Assembly (NCBI RefSeq): GCF_013155295.1
Contig: NZ_JABJXT010000021.1
Location: forward strand, 1 to 64,000
From: Pseudogemmobacter hezensis
Lineage (GTDB): Bacteria > Pseudomonadota > Alphaproteobacteria > Rhodobacterales > Rhodobacteraceae
Direction of reading: 5' to 3'
DNA length: 64,000 nt
In this document: positions 1 to 7,839 of the stretch, in pieces
How the letters are laid out: each line of letters begins with the position of its first letter
Numbering within the stretch: the stretch's first letter is position 1
Notes under the pieces: model-generated
Seen by the model: the letters and a program-made list of their open reading frames with translations, nothing else
Databases searched by the model: none
What the model was told of the DNA's origin: nothing
Program-made: the position numbers and the translations under genes

Positions 1-537
1 CAGTATGAGGAGGATCAGGAAACGATCCAGTGGATCGTTTCCCCGACGATTGTCCTTGCGATACTGGCGTCGGCGCTGTGCGCCATGCTTGCGTGCAAGC
101 CTTTCCCCCATCGCCGAGGAACTTGATCCCGGTGCTATCCACCAGCAAGTTTAGAGGAACCGGCGCACGACGGTTCGATATCTGCACCGTCATGCGCTTC
201 TGCCGACGGCTCAGCGTCGAAAAATCAGGCACCGGCCAGTCGAGACCGGCCATCGATAGAATGCTCGCCACCATACCGCCTCGCCAGGGTTCCTCGAACC
301 AGTGGCGGAACCTGGCTCGATTTGTCGAAGCGGCAGCCCGAACAGAACCTTCACCATCAGGCAAAACTGGATCGCGGCATCGCTGAACACAGCCGGTCGG
401 CCATTGCCACCGGCCTTCGGCGCAAGCCACGTCATGTCCTTGTCCAACCAGACCAGCAGGGAACCGCGCCGCTTCAGGGCATCGTTGTAACTCTTCCAGT
501 TCGTCGTCCGATAGCGGGTAGGGGCAGGTCGCGTCAT
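1..537 (-). pseudogene. IS5-family transposase, frameshifted and truncated
   Basis: The intact N-terminal part (start ATG at 537) reads through about 72 residues typical of IS5-type transposases, including a KSYNDALKRRGSLLVWLDKD-like start and the FGLPLRQ segment. The frame then changes. The family segments MVASILSMAGLDWPVPDF and VPLNLLVDSTGIKFLG, the latter carrying the first catalytic Asp of the DDE triad, continue in a second frame. The LARKHGAQRRRQYRK segment lies in a third frame. All homology ends near position 57, so the remaining DDE residues are missing. At least two frameshifts plus truncation make this a dead gene. The family assignment is from memory of IS5 transposases, not a search. 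Confidence 0.75.
18..42. repeat. Perfect 12-bp inverted repeat, 1-nt centre
   Basis: Arms GGAAACGATCCA and TGGATCGTTTCC are separated by a single G. The repeat lies where similarity to the IS5 transposase stops, so it may mark a deletion or insertion junction. Confidence 0.7.
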
Positions 538-605
538 CGCAGACCATTAGCCCTGTGGATTCCTCGCGTGAATCCGGCTCGATACCTACTTCTGCAACAA
601 CGCCG

Positions 606-1128
606 ATGCGGGGCCATCGCACCTCTCGTATTTCGTTTCGCGTGCGAGACCTGATCGACCAAGCCATCTATGATGTCGCGCTTGACTTGAAACAGTCGAA
701 TGCGGCGTCTGTTCATCGTCGGCACGAAAGCCTGGTTGTGCTGGAAAACGTCAAGCGCACGACAAATGGCCTTGAGGGATTACGGCCGGTTTCACGCAAA
801 CCGGTATCTGACCACATGCAGGCGATTGGCGTTACAGCTTTGTCGATGGCCCGAAGGGGCGAGCGTGCAACCGTAAACGCCCGCAGCTGGCGGCGGATAT
901 GGCGGTCGATGCTACTGGACGGAATAACCAAACCGGGGCCGATCCCCGGCCGGAAAACCTTCGTGGTCTTCGAGGTGCGGCTGCCTTAAAATAAAATCCT
1001 GGCCGAAACACGGCTGGGGTCGGTTGGACAAAAGCTGGTTTCGCCGTTGGCCTGATCCGGATCAGGGTGAAATGGGCCAGAGTAATGAGGGTCGGGGTGA
1101 TGCGGGTCGAAGTATTCCGGATGAGGCG
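606..1128. other. Gene-free debris between IS remnant and recO
   Basis: About 520 bases hold several overlapping open frames on both strands. None shows a recognisable family, a good ribosome-binding site or plausible codon use. In related genomes recO usually follows rnc-era; that neighbour is not present here. This region probably represents rearranged or decayed sequence brought in with the IS. I see no RNA gene in it. Confidence 0.5.
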
Positions 1129-1932
1129 ATGAAGGGCTGGCGTGATATTGGGTTCGTTCTGGCCATGCGAGCGCATGGCGAAAGCTCTGCCATTCTGACG
1201 GTATTCACCAGAGAGCATGGTTGCCACTCCGGGTTGGTGCGCGGGGGGGCGATGCCGCGTATGGCGGCCCATTTGCAGCCTGGAAATGAGCTGGATCTGA
1301 CCTGGGCGGCCCGGCTGGAGGATCAGCTTGGCCGCTTTACTGTCGAGCCTTTACGCAGCCGTGCCGGGTTGATGGCGGATCGCCTGACGCTTGAGGCGCT
1401 TGGCGCGGTGGTGTCGCTTTTGCGCATGGTATTGCCCGAGCGGGCCCCGCATCCGGCGCTGTGGCAGGAGAGCGCGGATCTTCTGGACCAGATGCTGCGT
1501 GTGGGGCCGCGCAATGACGATTGGCCCGGGCATTATCTGCTGTGGGAGATGCGGTTGCTGGAAGAGATGGGCTATGGGCTGGACCTCAGCAGCTGTGCGG
1601 TGACCGGGCAGCGCGATGATCTGGCTTTCGTCAGCCCAAAGACCGGACGGGCGGTCTCGCAGCAAGGGGCCGGGAAGTGGGCGGATCGCCTTTTGCCTTT
1701 GCCGGCATCGCTTTTGAACGGGGATATCCCGTCAGAGCGCGATCTGTTGCCCGGGCTGGCCCTGACCGGACATTTCCTGGCGCGCGAACTGGCACGCGAA
1801 CTGGCACGGGGTGCAGGCGCGCCCTCGCGCCAGGACGGCACGTCATTGGGTCTGCCTGCGGCAAGAGAACGTTTGCTTGACATCCTGGCGCGACGTTTGG
1901 GGCAGGGCCCAGGCGGTGCTGATCAGGGGTAG
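1129..1932 (+). CDS. recO: DNA repair protein RecO
   Basis: RecO works with RecF and RecR to load RecA onto SSB-coated single-stranded DNA at gaps. The 267-residue product has the RecO N-terminal OB-fold start (MKGWRDIGFVLAMRAHGES) and the helical C-terminal part with the rhodobacterial segment CAVTGQRDDLAFVSPKTGRA near residue 160. I chose ATG 1129 because family members begin just before the WRDxGxVL motif; an upstream in-frame ATG at 1024 would add 35 unrelated residues. The C-terminus contains a tandem duplication (ARELARELARG) encoded by a 12-nt repeat. The usual partners rnc and era are not visible; an IS remnant lies upstream. Confidence 0.9.
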   Translation: MKGWRDIGFVLAMRAHGESSAILTVFTREHGCHSGLVRGGAMPRMAAHLQPGNELDLTWAARLEDQLGRFTVEPLRSRAGLMADRLTLEALGAVVSLLRMVLPERAPHPALWQESADLLDQMLRVGPRNDDWPGHYLLWEMRLLEEMGYGLDLSSCAVTGQRDDLAFVSPKTGRAVSQQGAGKWADRLLPLPASLLNGDIPSERDLLPGLALTGHFLARELARELARGAGAPSRQDGTSLGLPAARERLLDILARRLGQGPGGADQG

Positions 1933-2092
1933 CGCGCCAGGGGCCGGGCCGCCAGCGCCGGCGTCAAAGGGGCGGTCTGGCCGGGGCGATCTGGCAGGGC
2001 CTGGTTTGGCGGCGCAGGTTTGGCAAGAGCAGGGCGACAGGACATGTCGCAAATGGCGCAGACCCGCCAGCGTTTGCGCGTTTTCCTGGTGC

Positions 2093-3310
2093 ATGGCCCT
2101 TCATTACCTTCCCCTTGCGCTGAAACACAGCTCCACGCCCCGGATCGAGCATTTTGCCCTGCTGACGGGGCTTGAGGCGGCGGTGCGTGGGATGCTGATC
2201 TCGGCAATGCCACTGGCCGTTTATCAGGTTCTGGGGGATGCCCAGCTGACCTCGATCGCCTATCTGATAGCGGGATTTGTTGCGCTTTTTTGTGGGCTGA
2301 TGGTGCCGATGGTGACCCGCTATCTGCCCCGCCGCTGGGTCTATACGGCGGGGGCGATGCTTTATCTGCTGGGCATGACGCTGGCGATCACAGGCACGCC
2401 TTTGACCATCACGCTGGGGCTGATCTGCAATGCGATGGCGACGGCCACGGTGTTCATCTGCCTGAACGCCTATGTGCTGGACTATGTTGAACGCGGCAAT
2501 CTTGGCCACAGCCAGGGGGTGCAGATGGCCTATTCTGCGGTGCCCTGGGCGGTTGGACCGGTGCTGGGGGTTTGGCTTTATGAGAAATGGCCCCCCGCGC
2601 CCTTTCTGCTGGCCGGGGGATTCGCGCTTTTGCTGATCCTGGCGTTCTGGTGGCTGAGGCTGGGGAATGGCCGTCAGATCAGCCGGGCGCGCGGACCGGC
2701 GGTCAATCCGCTGGGCTTTCTGGGGCGGTTTTTGCGCCAGCCACGCCTGATCGCAGGCTGGGCCTTTGCGGTGGTCCGGTCCTGCGGCTGGTGGGTCTAT
2801 ATCGTCTACCTGCCGATCTTTTGTGTTGAGGCCGGGTTGAGCAGCAAGACGGGCGGTGTGGTTCTGTCGCTGTCGAATACGTTTCTGTTTATCGCCCCGC
2901 TGATCAATCGCCATGCGCTGCGGCTGTCGGTGCGCCGCTCGGTCAGGCTGGCTTTCCTTGCTGCGGGCGTGCTGCTGTCGGCCAGTGCGTTGCTGTCATT
3001 CCTGCCGCTGGTGACGGTGGCCCTGGCCTTTGCCGCCAGCTTTTGTTTTGTCACCCTTGATGTGGTCGGTGGGTTGCCCTTCCTGATGTCGGTTAAACCC
3101 TCAGAGCGCACTGAAATGGCGGCGGTCTATGCCAGCTTTCGGGATGTATCCGGGATTGTAACCCCTGGCCTTGCCTGGGCGGTGCTGTTCGTGGCCCCCG
3201 TTCCCGGGATCTTCCTTGCGGCCGGGCTGGCCTGTTTTGGCTGCTGGTGGATCGCGGCCAGCCTGCATCCAAGGCTGGGGGCCGCGCGCCCCTCTCGCGG
3301 CGGGGCGTAA
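2093..3310 (+). CDS. MFS transporter
   Basis: The product is a 405-residue hydrophobic protein with about 11-12 predicted membrane helices and short charged loops (for example RRWVYTAGAMLYLLGM near residue 80), typical of the major facilitator superfamily. The substrate cannot be told from sequence. The N-terminus is uncertain. ATG 2093 is the only sensible in-frame start, but it has no Shine-Dalgarno. A better-looking start, ATG 2044 (MSQMAQTRQRLRVFL...), lies in another frame and runs into this gene only if one frameshift is assumed. The gene follows recO by 160 bases and ends convergently with mcd across two hairpins. Confidence 0.75.
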   Translation: MALHYLPLALKHSSTPRIEHFALLTGLEAAVRGMLISAMPLAVYQVLGDAQLTSIAYLIAGFVALFCGLMVPMVTRYLPRRWVYTAGAMLYLLGMTLAITGTPLTITLGLICNAMATATVFICLNAYVLDYVERGNLGHSQGVQMAYSAVPWAVGPVLGVWLYEKWPPAPFLLAGGFALLLILAFWWLRLGNGRQISRARGPAVNPLGFLGRFLRQPRLIAGWAFAVVRSCGWWVYIVYLPIFCVEAGLSSKTGGVVLSLSNTFLFIAPLINRHALRLSVRRSVRLAFLAAGVLLSASALLSFLPLVTVALAFAASFCFVTLDVVGGLPFLMSVKPSERTEMAAVYASFRDVSGIVTPGLAWAVLFVAPVPGIFLAAGLACFGCWWIAASLHPRLGAARPSRGGA

Positions 3311-3355
3311 CAAATTTCTTGCAAGAAATTTGTCCGGTTTTCGCAGCGAAAACCG
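3311..3355. terminator. Two consecutive hairpins between convergent genes
   Basis: A perfect palindrome at 3311-3332 (arms CAAATTTCTTG and CAAGAAATTTG, no loop) is followed by a second hairpin at 3335-3355 (arms CGGTTTTCGC and GCGAAAACCG, 1-nt centre). They lie between the convergent MFS gene and mcd and can fold on either strand, so bidirectional termination or mRNA 3'-end protection is likely. A closely similar palindrome occurs at 61203-61224. Confidence 0.65.
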
Positions 3356-3392
3356 TGCCCTCCCGTTCTGACCGCGAGGCCAGGGGCTGCGA

Positions 3393-5063
3393 TCAGTCCA
3401 GCAGGCGTCGCGCGATGACCTGCGCCTGAATTTCGGCGGCTCCTTCGAAGATGTTCAGGATCCGCGCATCACAAAGGATCCGCGAGATCCGGTATTCCAG
3501 CGCAAAGCCATTGCCCCCATGGATTTGCAGCGCATTGTCGGCGGCCGACCAGGCCACACGTGCGCCCAGCAGCTTGGCCATGCCCGCCTCAAGATCGCAG
3601 CGCTTGTCGTGATCTTTCTGCCAGGCGGCGAAATAGGTCAGCTGGCGGGCGATCATCACCTCGACCGCCATCATCGCCAGCTTGCCACCAACGCGCGCAA
3701 ATTCGACCAGCGATTTCCCGAATTGTTTGCGATCCTCGGTATAGGCAAGCCCGGTCTCCAGCGCCGATTGCGCGACGCCAATCGCCCGCGCTCCGGTCTG
3801 GATCCGCGCCGATTCAAAGGTCTGCATCAGCTGCTTGAACCCCTGACCCGGCACGCCGCCCAGCAGGTTATCGGCCGCGACTTTGAACCTATCAAAGCCT
3901 AGCTCATATTCCTTCATGCCGCGATAGCCGAGCACCTCTATCTCGCCGCCGGTCATGCCCGGGGTCGGGAAGGGGGTCTCATCGGTGCCCGGCGTTTTCT
4001 CGGCCAGAAACATCGACAGGCCACGCCAGTCGGTGGTCTCGGGGTCGGTTCGCGCCAGCAGCGTCATCACATGGGTCCGCGCCGCATGGGTGATCCAGGT
4101 CTTGTTGCCCGTCACCTCCCATCCGTCATCGGTTTTCACCGCCCGCGTGCGCAGGCTGCCGAGATCTGATCCGGTATTCGGCTCTGTAAACACCGCCGTC
4201 GGCAGGATTTCCCCGCTGGCCAGCTTCGGCAGCCATTGCGCCTTTTGCGCGGGCGTGCCGCCGCACAGGATCAGCTCGGCCGCGATTTCCGAGCGTGTCC
4301 CCAGCGAGCCCACACCGATATAGCCGCGTGAAAGCTCCTCTGAGACCACCACCATCGAGGCCTTCGACAGGCCAAAGCCGCCGAATTCCTCGGGGATGGT
4401 CAGGCCGAACACCCCCATTTCTGCCAGTTCAGAGATCACCTCCATCGGGATCAGCTGATCCTGCAGGTGCCAGTCATGGGCATGGGGGATCACTTTCTCA
4501 TCGGCATAGCGGCGGAACTGATCGCGGATCATCTCCAGCTCGTCATCGAGGCCAGAGGCGCCAAAGGTCGCCCGCGCCCGGTCATCGCGCATCAGCGTGA
4601 CCAGGGCCGCGCGGGCCGCCGGGCTGTTGCCATGGGTGATCAGCTCCTGCGCGGCCGGGCCGGGCTGCCAGGTCAGGCCCAGATCGGACAGCCGCGCCAG
4701 CTCGGTCTGGCTCATCGGGATGCCGCCCTGGATCTGCGCCAGATATTCGCCAAAGCCGATCTGCAGGATCAGCGCTTCGATCAAGCCAAAGCGGCCCTGA
4801 TCTTCCAGCCGCCTGGCCCAGGCCTCCAGCTGACGCAACGCCTCGCCATAGGTGGCAAGCCAGGACAGGGCATGGGCGGCATATTGGTGCTCTTCCAGAC
4901 GCGCGGCGCTGATCTTGCCGCCTTCGCTGACGCGGGCCCGCAGGGCCTCTCGCGCGTCCTGGAACAGGCGGTCCAGTTCTGGCAGGCTGTCGCGGGTCAG
5001 GCCGCGCAGATCGGCAAGCAGGGCATTTCCGGGGGCGGGAAGGGGCTGACCATCATGCGGCAT
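3393..5063 (-). CDS. mcd: (2S)-methylsuccinyl-CoA dehydrogenase
   Basis: This flavoenzyme oxidises (2S)-methylsuccinyl-CoA to mesaconyl-CoA in the ethylmalonyl-CoA pathway, which lets cells without isocitrate lyase grow on acetyl-CoA precursors. The 556-residue protein is longer than ordinary acyl-CoA dehydrogenases. It has an N-terminal extension of about 170 residues, characteristic of Mcd, followed by the dehydrogenase core: FTEPNTGSDLGSLRTRAV near 290, DRKQFGK near 455, and the C-terminal FEGAAEIQ, whose Glu aligns with the catalytic base of the family. ATG 5063 is preceded by GGAG at good spacing; an upstream TTG (5078) is less likely. It stands alone here, convergent to the MFS gene. 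Confidence 0.85.
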   Translation of the reverse strand: MPHDGQPLPAPGNALLADLRGLTRDSLPELDRLFQDAREALRARVSEGGKISAARLEEHQYAAHALSWLATYGEALRQLEAWARRLEDQGRFGLIEALILQIGFGEYLAQIQGGIPMSQTELARLSDLGLTWQPGPAAQELITHGNSPAARAALVTLMRDDRARATFGASGLDDELEMIRDQFRRYADEKVIPHAHDWHLQDQLIPMEVISELAEMGVFGLTIPEEFGGFGLSKASMVVVSEELSRGYIGVGSLGTRSEIAAELILCGGTPAQKAQWLPKLASGEILPTAVFTEPNTGSDLGSLRTRAVKTDDGWEVTGNKTWITHAARTHVMTLLARTDPETTDWRGLSMFLAEKTPGTDETPFPTPGMTGGEIEVLGYRGMKEYELGFDRFKVAADNLLGGVPGQGFKQLMQTFESARIQTGARAIGVAQSALETGLAYTEDRKQFGKSLVEFARVGGKLAMMAVEVMIARQLTYFAAWQKDHDKRCDLEAGMAKLLGARVAWSAADNALQIHGGNGFALEYRISRILCDARILNIFEGAAEIQAQVIARRLLD

Positions 5064-5179
5064 GACTGGCTCCGGCAAAGATCTGGGTTCGCCTCTTGCC
5101 TAGCCTCTTCGCATCTGCAGCGCAATATCATTTCGCAGTGATGGCACATTTTGATCTAAAATGACCTTTGTGATTTGTT

Positions 5180-5773
5180 CTATGAGGTCATGCCGCAGGA
5201 ATTTGCGATTTCCGGGCGGGCCGCGGGCGGCACGACCTCAAACTCGACGCGATAGAGCATTTCGTCCTGATCCCAGGCCTCAAAGGCCCAGATGCCGGGG
5301 ATCAGCTCTGATTCGTCGTCAAAGCGGAAGAAACTGTTCACCTCGCCCATGTCCGAGACCGAGGTCTCCCATGTTTCGGGCGTGGCGCGGCCGGGGCGAT
5401 AGACGCGGGCCTGCGCGGTCTCACTTGCCTCGCCCGGCTGCGCCATGACGCGGATGCCAAAGGCCAGACCGATGCTGGCGGGAACCACGGATTCATCTGG
5501 CCAGTGAAACGCGATGCGGTCGCGGGGGACATGCAGCCAGCCTGCGATTGTGCCGGGGGCAGGGGCGCTGTCCATCGCCGTCAGGGCGCAGAAAATGCCG
5601 AATTCCAGCTGGCGGATGCGCGGCGACAGCTGGGGCGGGGCTGTCTTTGCAATGGGGGCCTCGTTCGCGTCGGGGTCTGCCAGGGCGGGGCATGGGCTGA
5701 TCGTGGCCGCCAGCAGCATCAGGGACAAAAGCCCGGGCAGGGTGAGGGGCGGGAAGCGCCGTTTCAAAGCCAT
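5180..5773 (-). CDS. Secreted DUF3859-domain protein
   Basis: The 197-residue protein has an N-terminal signal sequence (KRR, then a Leu/Ala-rich core ending PCPALA about residue 32), so it is exported to the periplasm. The rest resembles DUF3859: an LEFGIFC strand, a central W-rich beta region, and FRFDDESELIPGIWAFEAW near 150. No catalytic residues are evident. It lies 109 bases downstream of the DsbD-like gene on the same strand and may be cotranscribed with it. Function unknown. Confidence 0.7.
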   Translation of the reverse strand: MALKRRFPPLTLPGLLSLMLLAATISPCPALADPDANEAPIAKTAPPQLSPRIRQLEFGIFCALTAMDSAPAPGTIAGWLHVPRDRIAFHWPDESVVPASIGLAFGIRVMAQPGEASETAQARVYRPGRATPETWETSVSDMGEVNSFFRFDDESELIPGIWAFEAWDQDEMLYRVEFEVVPPAARPEIANSCGMTS

Positions 5774-5882
5774 GTCTGAACAGTTCCTGTTTCACCCGGG
5801 CATCGCTGACGACAATGCACCATCAGCCGTCCCGCAACCAGCCGCCCCGCAACCCGCCGCTCCGAGAACAGCCATGCCGACA

Positions 5883-6743
5883 TCACCTTCCGGGGCAGCC
5901 CTTCACCTCAACCGCGCCCTGGTCTGAGATCAGCGTCACCGTCACGCCAGAGCGATCCAGCGCGAATGGTTGCCCCGAGGGCGGCACCAGATCGGCCACC
6001 GCCGTCAGCGTTTTGCCCTCACGCGAGACATGGGCCTCAGACACCCAGACCGAGCGGTCCGCCGATTCGATTGCCACAGTCTCTGTCCCGCTCTGGCGCT
6101 GCACGGCCATGGTTGCGGTCAGCCGCAGCCCGTCAGAGATCGGCTCGACCGCGCAGGTGATCGATGCCAGCCCGGCCTCTTTGCCGCTTTTGGGTTGCTT
6201 GCTTAAAGCCTTAACGATCTGCGGATCGCGGGCCCCTGGCATATCCATCGCTGCGTCCAGCGTCAGCGAGGCCGGCATGCAGATGTCACGGCAGATCCCC
6301 AGATCGACATTGACATCCAGCTGCACGGGTTGCGACGGATCAAGGGGGATCAGCTCAACCGGCAGGATCAGCTGATCCTTATAGCCCAGCGTTTGCATGC
6401 CATTGGTGTGAAAGACCTGCGGGCTGGGCCAATGCACCCGCACGCCGCGCAGATTGGAAGAGCCCGACCAGTCGAATTGCGGCGGGATGCCCGCCTCGCC
6501 GGGGCTGCGCCAATAGGTTTTCCAGCCAGGCGCCAGATCCAGCCGCAGGGCGGCCATCCTTGTGCCCTCGGGCGTGGTCCAGCCGGTCAGGACCGAGGCC
6601 TGCAGCACCTTGTCCTGAGAGGCGTCACGCGCCGCCAGGGGCTGCGGTGCCAGCGCAAGCAGCGCGGATGCGAAAAGCCCTGACGCAAAAAGCGCAGGCG
6701 CAAGCAGGGAGTGGGGCAGGGTATGGCGCAGGGAAACGGTCAT
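5883..6743 (-). CDS. Periplasmic protein with DsbD N-terminal-like domain
   Basis: The 286-residue protein begins with a signal peptide (MTVSLRHTLPHSLLAPALF...). It then carries a domain like the periplasmic alpha domain of the disulfide reductase DsbD, including GWKTYWRSPGEAGIPPQFDW near residue 70 and the cysteine pair LGICRDICMP near 155. The transmembrane beta and thioredoxin gamma domains of true DsbD are absent, so it cannot move electrons across the membrane by itself. In rhodobacteria this gene is commonly beside yqgE, as here (divergent). ATG 6743 was chosen because the signal peptide starts there; a longer frame upstream reads through repeats. A role in thiol chemistry or cytochrome maturation is inference. 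Confidence 0.7.
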   Translation of the reverse strand: MTVSLRHTLPHSLLAPALFASGLFASALLALAPQPLAARDASQDKVLQASVLTGWTTPEGTRMAALRLDLAPGWKTYWRSPGEAGIPPQFDWSGSSNLRGVRVHWPSPQVFHTNGMQTLGYKDQLILPVELIPLDPSQPVQLDVNVDLGICRDICMPASLTLDAAMDMPGARDPQIVKALSKQPKSGKEAGLASITCAVEPISDGLRLTATMAVQRQSGTETVAIESADRSVWVSEAHVSREGKTLTAVADLVPPSGQPFALDRSGVTVTLISDQGAVEVKGCPGR

Positions 6744-6834
6744 AACGATACAATAAGGCGCATGGCGGCAGTGTGAAATCACAAGCTGGCGACGAGCCGG
6801 GGGCTGTGGCCCCAGAGCCGCAGCGAAAGACGCC

Positions 6835-6886
6835 GCCCAGAGACGCTGCCCAGAGACGCTGCCCAGAGGCGCAACCCAGGGATGCA
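6835..6886. repeat. Tandem repeat, four 13-bp units
   Basis: Units GCCCAGAGACGCT (twice), GCCCAGAGGCGCA and ACCCAGGGATGCA lie between the divergent DsbD-like gene and yqgE. They look like recent slipped-strand duplications; no function is evident. Confidence 0.75.
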
Positions 6887-7037
6887 GCAATGCCGAATGC
6901 GCAATACTGCCCGGGCACCCCGCCATGCGGCCGCCTGCGCGGGCAGCGCCTCTGCGCGCAGAATTTACCGGATCAGGGCGCTGGTTTCCCTTGAGCCTTT
7001 GCCTCTGTCGCGTCATCGTGCAGTTCGGAGGTGCGGT

Positions 7038-7667
7038 ATGCAACTTGCAGGCAAGGTTCTGATCGCCATGCCGGGGATGGAAGACCCCCGCTTTGCGCAA
7101 TCGGTGGTGCTGATCTGTGCGCATGGTCCGGACAGCGCGATGGGGCTGATCATCAACAAGCCCTCGCAGGAGATGGATTTCTCAAATCTGCTGCGTCATC
7201 TGGGCATTGCGCGGACCACCTCGGCCCGCAGCGTCGGCGTTCACTACGGCGGCCCGGTCGAGCGGGGGCGCGGTTTTGTGCTGCATTCGTCCGACTGGCC
7301 GACAGCGGCAGAGGTTTCCGCTGCGCCCGATGCTGCCGATCCGCCAGACCCTGGGGCAAAGAGCAGCGCGGATGACCCGGGTGAGACGAGCACGCTTTTG
7401 CCGGGTGGTCTGCGGCTGACCGCCACGCAAAGCATCCTTGAGGCCCTGGCCCGTGGTGCGGGGCCCGCGCGGGCGCTGGTTGCGCTTGGCTATGCCGGAT
7501 GGGGGCCGGGGCAGCTGGAAAGTGAGATCCTCAGGAATGACTGGCTGACCGGAGAGGTCGGGCTGGATCTGATCTTTGACCCCGATGACAGTGGTAAATG
7601 GGCACGTGCAATGCGCGAACAGGGCATTGACCCGCTGACACTGTCTCCGGTTGCGGGCCGGGCCTGA
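7038..7667 (+). CDS. YqgE/AlgH family protein
   Basis: A 209-residue UPF0301 protein. The family signature is clear: LAGKVLIAMPGMEDPRFAQS at the start, GLIINKP near residue 37, GGPVERGRGFVLH near 75 and the C-terminal GWGPGQLESEI. A non-conserved insertion rich in Asp/Pro/Ala (about residues 95-118) is somewhat longer than usual. Start ATG 7038 has a strong GGAGGT five bases upstream. The biochemical role of the family is unsettled; AlgH has been linked to regulation in pseudomonads. It is divergent from the DsbD-like gene. Confidence 0.85.
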   Translation: MQLAGKVLIAMPGMEDPRFAQSVVLICAHGPDSAMGLIINKPSQEMDFSNLLRHLGIARTTSARSVGVHYGGPVERGRGFVLHSSDWPTAAEVSAAPDAADPPDPGAKSSADDPGETSTLLPGGLRLTATQSILEALARGAGPARALVALGYAGWGPGQLESEILRNDWLTGEVGLDLIFDPDDSGKWARAMREQGIDPLTLSPVAGRA

Positions 7668-7680
7668 CGCAGCGTCAGAC

Positions 7681-7716
7681 ACTGGGCCAGGCACCGGGCC
7701 AGGAGCTGGGCCAGAC
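7681..7716. repeat. Tandem repeat, three 12-bp units
   Basis: Three imperfect units of the form ACTGGGCCAGGC, ACCGGGCCAGGA, GCTGGGCCAGAC follow directly behind yqgE. Confidence 0.6.
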
Positions 7717-7839
7717 GCTGGTGGGCGGCAGCAATTTCGTCATTCTATGCGGCTTTTTGTGCAGAATTTTCCTGTGGCGCAGCGATTCGCCAGCTGTTAA
7801 GATTCAGGCATAAAATATAAAAAGAGCAGGCAAACAGGC

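Larger units (their letters stand above)
1..605 (-). mobile_element. Remnant of an IS5-family insertion sequence, cut by the left window edge
   Basis: A degraded insertion sequence lies on the minus strand. Its transposase pseudogene occupies 1-537. Upstream of it, at about 585-605, is a stretch reading (minus strand) GGCGTTGTTGCAGAAG, which resembles the terminal region that precedes the transposase in IS5-group elements. I take that as the outer end, but the exact terminus and target duplication were not established. Transposase similarity is lost near position 57, just before a 25-bp inverted repeat (18-42), so the other end is either rearranged or outside the window. The element is almost certainly immobile. 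Confidence 0.6.

Noticed and set aside
555-989. 144-residue plus-strand frame beside the IS remnant
   Set aside because: No recognisable family, and composition resembles non-coding frames; possibly debris of an old gene but not supportable.
1964-2914. 316-residue minus-strand frame
   Set aside because: Antisense to the MFS gene; composition dominated by Arg/Gln/His typical of shadows.
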